From the NCBI GenBank assembly GCA_003343845.1, contig QAKK01000002.1, forward strand, positions 1-14,406: DNA of 14,406 nt, given 5' to 3'. The translations under genes and the position numbers were made by a program. The stretch is from Oscillospiraceae bacterium (GTDB taxonomy: Bacteria > Bacillota > Clostridia > Oscillospirales > CAG-272). Numbering within the stretch: the stretch's first letter is position 1; each line of letters starts with the position of its first letter. Of this stretch, positions 12,477-14,406 are shown piece after piece. The notes under the pieces were generated by a model. The model did not search any database. It was given only the letters and a program-made list of their open reading frames with translations, and was not told the origin of the DNA.

Positions 12477-13487
12477 ATGGTGAATATCACAATTTCGGAA
12501 GCAAGCGGCCAGTTTAAGCAGCTGTACGGCGACATTCAGGTCCCGCTTGCCAGCTTCATCGAGGAGCAGGAAGCGAAAGATCGGGCAAACTGCCTTGCGC
12601 TGAAGATCTTTTCGGAGCGTACCTCGACCAACTTCGCGGAGGGCTACGGCGGCCTGACCGCGGCGGGCGAGATGCAGCCCGTCGGAGAGGGCGGCAATCC
12701 CCCTGCGAACAGCTTTGCGCAGCGCGAGCTGAAAATCATCGAAAACGAGACCTGGAAGAGCCGGATGCAGATCACGCGCGAGATCATCGACGACGCGCAC
12801 GGCGACATGAAGCGCATTATCCAGCGTGCGGGGGCCACCAAGCTGACGAGCGGCTACTACCGCACGATCGACAACTTTCTGATGGGTCTGCTCGGCGCGG
12901 CGCTCGGCGGCAAGGACAAATACACGATAGGCGGCCGCGACTATGCAACGACCTGCTACGACAGCAAGTGCGTCTTCTCCAAAACGCACAAGTCGGGCAG
13001 CAAGACCTACTGCAACATGTACGCCGATGCCTTTTCCAAGGATGTACTCGGCAAACTCTCGACCGTGCAGCAGAACGTCAAGGACGAAAGCGGCGCGGAG
13101 CTCGGCGTTGCGCCCGACACGATCATCATTCCCAACGACTACGCGCTGAAGAAGGCTGTTTTTGAGGCGATCGGCTCGGAGAAAGACCCCGGCTCGGCCA
13201 ACAACGGCTTCAACTACCTGTTCGGGCAGTGGAACGTCATCATCCACCCGGCCCTCAACTTCCTGATCCCGGCATCCGGGGCCGTTCCGTTTATCCTGCT
13301 CGACTCGAAGTACAACGAGCGGAATGACGGCAACGTGTTCCAGAACCGTGTTTCGCTTGAGGTCGAGTCGCACGAGGACAAGGACACGAAGAACAACGTG
13401 TGGGACGCATACACGCGTTTCTCCGGCGGCTTCGTGGACTTTCGCCACATGATCGCGGGCGGCGTTACAGGCGGCGAAACGCTCTGA
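12477..13487 (+). CDS. Major capsid protein, 336 aa
   Basis: ATG 12477 follows AAGGGAGTG at 12460-12468. The product is 336 residues, size typical for an HK97-fold coat protein. Features are an N-terminal helical arm (QFKQLYGDIQVPLASFIEEQEAK-type, about 12-35), LTAAGEMQPVGEGGNPPANSF (60-80), a beta hairpin-like ELKIIENETWKSRMQITREIIDDA (83-106), TIIIPNDYALKKAVFEAIGS, NYLFGQWNVIIHPALNF, and C-terminal DAYTRFSGGFVDFRHMIAGGV. Four Cys are seen. It follows scaffold and decoration-like genes and is followed by a terminator-like hairpin, the usual layout. The processed form and procapsid maturation cannot be told from sequence. The coat call is firm; the exact fold is inferred. Confidence 0.85.
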   Translation: MVNITISEASGQFKQLYGDIQVPLASFIEEQEAKDRANCLALKIFSERTSTNFAEGYGGLTAAGEMQPVGEGGNPPANSFAQRELKIIENETWKSRMQITREIIDDAHGDMKRIIQRAGATKLTSGYYRTIDNFLMGLLGAALGGKDKYTIGGRDYATTCYDSKCVFSKTHKSGSKTYCNMYADAFSKDVLGKLSTVQQNVKDESGAELGVAPDTIIIPNDYALKKAVFEAIGSEKDPGSANNGFNYLFGQWNVIIHPALNFLIPASGAVPFILLDSKYNERNDGNVFQNRVSLEVESHEDKDTKNNVWDAYTRFSGGFVDFRHMIAGGVTGGETL

Positions 13488-13505
13488 TTTTCCACGGCGC
13501 ATCAG

Positions 13506-13545
13506 GCGGCGGAGACGGGTTTTCCGTCCCCGCCGCATTTCTTTT
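13506..13545 (+). terminator. Hairpin with T-rich tail after coat gene
   Basis: GCGGCGG-A-GACGG (13506-13518) pairs with CCGTC-C-CCGCCGC (13524-13536), one A/C mismatch, loop GTTTT. A T-rich tract ATTTCTTTT follows. It probably works as a partial terminator that lowers transcription beyond the coat gene, since the next gene starts 13 bases on with no promoter visible. Confidence 0.75.
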
Positions 13546-13546
13546 C

Positions 13547-13553
13547 AAGGAGG
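13547..13553 (+). promoter_or_regulatory. Ribosome binding site of the connector-collagen gene
   Basis: AAGGAGG at 13547-13553 stands four bases before ATG 13558 and directly after the terminator hairpin. It fixes the start of the gene and shows that it is translated on its own, not coupled to the coat gene. Confidence 0.75.
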
Positions 13554-13557
13554 AAGT

Positions 13558-14349
13558 ATGAACGAGATGACATACGCGAAGGTGATTGAGATTGCCGATG
13601 CGTATTGCGATAACGAAATGCCGCTTGCCTGGAAGCTGAACGTCCTATACAACTTCGAACTTGAGCTGATGAGCGGCGTGATGCTGCTGTCACAGGCGGA
13701 GATCGACCTTGTGACAGAGCCGACTGTCGACACGGCGGAGGCGGTGACGCTGACGGTCAAGCGTCCGCACGCGGAGATCTACTGGCTGCGGCTGGTCTGC
13801 GCGCTACACGAGGTCAACCGCGAATATGCCGAGCTTGCCAACATGACCGAGCATTTCAACACGGCGTACACCGCATTCGTGCAATGGTGGGTGAAGACCT
13901 ATCACCCGAAGACCGGCGAGGCGGGCTTCAAGGGGTATTATCTGTCCGCCTACGCGATTGCACAGAAGCACGGCTACAACGGCACGGAGTCCGAATGGCT
14001 GGCAAGTCTGAAAGGCGACAAAGGCGACGCCGGTGCGGCATTTACCTATGATATGTTCACCGCAGCGCAGTTGGAGACGCTCAAGGTCAAGGGCGATAAA
14101 GGTGACAAGGGTGACACCGGCGCGCAGGGCATTCAAGGCGAAAAAGGCGATAAAGGCGACAAGGGTGACACCGGCGCGCAAGGCATCCAGGGCGAAAAGG
14201 GTGACAAGGGCGACAAAGGTGACACCGGCGCGAAAGGCGACACAGGAGACCCCGGCAGTGATTATGTACTGACAGATGCGGACAAGTCGGAGATTGCCGC
14301 GCTTGTGCTTGCTCAAATCCCCGACGGAGACGAGGTGGCGTATGGATAA
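13558..14349 (+). CDS. Connector-like protein with collagen-like C-terminus, 263 aa
   Basis: Start at ATG 13558 with AAGGAGG. Residues 1-115 (TYAKVIEIADAYCDNEMPLAWKL, ELELMSGVMLLS, then HAEIYWLRLVCALHEVNREYAELANMTEHFNTAYTAFVQWW) resemble head-tail connector proteins I know from Clostridia phages, which follow the coat gene. Those usually end near residue 120. Residues 126-146 are a linker typical of phage fibres: SAYAIAQKHGYNGTESEWLASLKG. A break (AAFTYDMFTAAQLETLKVK) precedes 18 uninterrupted Gly-X-Y triplets (179-232), enough for a triple helix. The last 30 residues (YVLTDADKSEIAALVLAQI) form a possible capping helix. The fusion suggests a trimer-forming surface fibre. Function of the N-terminal part is inferred. 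Confidence 0.7.
   Translation: MNEMTYAKVIEIADAYCDNEMPLAWKLNVLYNFELELMSGVMLLSQAEIDLVTEPTVDTAEAVTLTVKRPHAEIYWLRLVCALHEVNREYAELANMTEHFNTAYTAFVQWWVKTYHPKTGEAGFKGYYLSAYAIAQKHGYNGTESEWLASLKGDKGDAGAAFTYDMFTAAQLETLKVKGDKGDKGDTGAQGIQGEKGDKGDKGDTGAQGIQGEKGDKGDKGDTGAKGDTGDPGSDYVLTDADKSEIAALVLAQIPDGDEVAYG
14092..14253 (+). repeat. 54-nt tandem repeats encoding collagen-like triplets
   Basis: Copies 14092-14145 and 14146-14199 encode the same 18 residues (GDKGDKGDTGAQGIQGEK) with a few synonymous changes. A third, partial copy starts at 14200 and diverges after codon 11 into GAKGDTGDPG. Each copy is six Gly-X-Y triplets. Copy number is likely to vary between related phages. Confidence 0.88.
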
Positions 14350-14406
14350 AGTCGTTGTGACAAAAAACAAGCTGGACGCACTCGCGCAGCACATTAACGC
14401 AAAGGC
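14342..14406 (+). CDS. Start of a phage structural gene, partial
   Basis: ATG 14342 overlaps the preceding stop (TAA 14347-14349) by 8 bases and has GAGGTGG at about 14332-14338 upstream. Twenty-one codons are visible: MDKVVVTKNKLDALAQHINAK. The pattern V-V-V-x-x-x-K-L-D-A-L-A-x-x-I-x-A-K is one I associate with the N-terminus of phage virion (fibre or neck-region) proteins with a trimerising helix. The C-terminus is off the right edge, so no function is given. Confidence 0.6.
   Translation, partial: MDKVVVTKNKLDALAQHINAK

Noticed and set aside
10784..13538. Minus-strand open frames opposite scaffold and coat genes, including ones of 426 and 363 codons
   Set aside because: Same shadow effect; the + strand products fit the head-gene order, the antisense products fit nothing.

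Overview
The window is part of a tailed-phage genome or prophage. All genes supported by the sequence are on the + strand and tightly packed, often with overlapping stop and start codons. The DNA is GC-rich. Several families here (PcfK/PcfJ-like, DUF3102-like, an HUH Rep-like protein, a zinc-ribbon portal) are ones I know from prophages of anaerobic gut Bacillota, especially Clostridia of the Oscillospiraceae/Ruminococcaceae type. The host assignment is inference; no host gene, integrase or att site is visible.

Region 1 (2-5408) is an early/accessory operon. It starts with the 3' end of an octapeptide-repeat protein. Seven small genes of mostly unknown function follow: one has a Cys-rich N-terminus, one resembles DUF3846, and one 53-aa gene is easy to miss. 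Then come a PcfK-like/PcfJ-like pair, a DUF3102-like coiled-coil protein and a 139-aa protein.

Region 2 (5409-5774) has no gene but holds seven inverted repeats and one AT-rich patch. It leads into an HUH-endonuclease (rolling-circle Rep-like) gene (5775-6611), which is coupled to a small HTH-like protein (6608-6895). A strong intrinsic terminator at 6915-6949 closes this unit. The hairpin-rich leader with the Rep-like gene is the part most worth a second look, as a possible origin or RNA control element.

Region 3 (6950-14406) is the late packaging and head module. It opens with a probable extended -10 promoter and a small inverted repeat. The order is terminase small subunit (TTG start), terminase large subunit, portal with an embedded zinc ribbon, a 52-aa basic protein, scaffold-like protein, decoration-like protein, major capsid protein, a terminator-like hairpin, a connector-like protein fused to a collagen-like tail, and the first codons of another gene. 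The logic is TerS/TerL to drive DNA through the portal into a procapsid built by scaffold and coat, followed by decoration and the neck. Tail, lysis and integration genes would lie outside the window.
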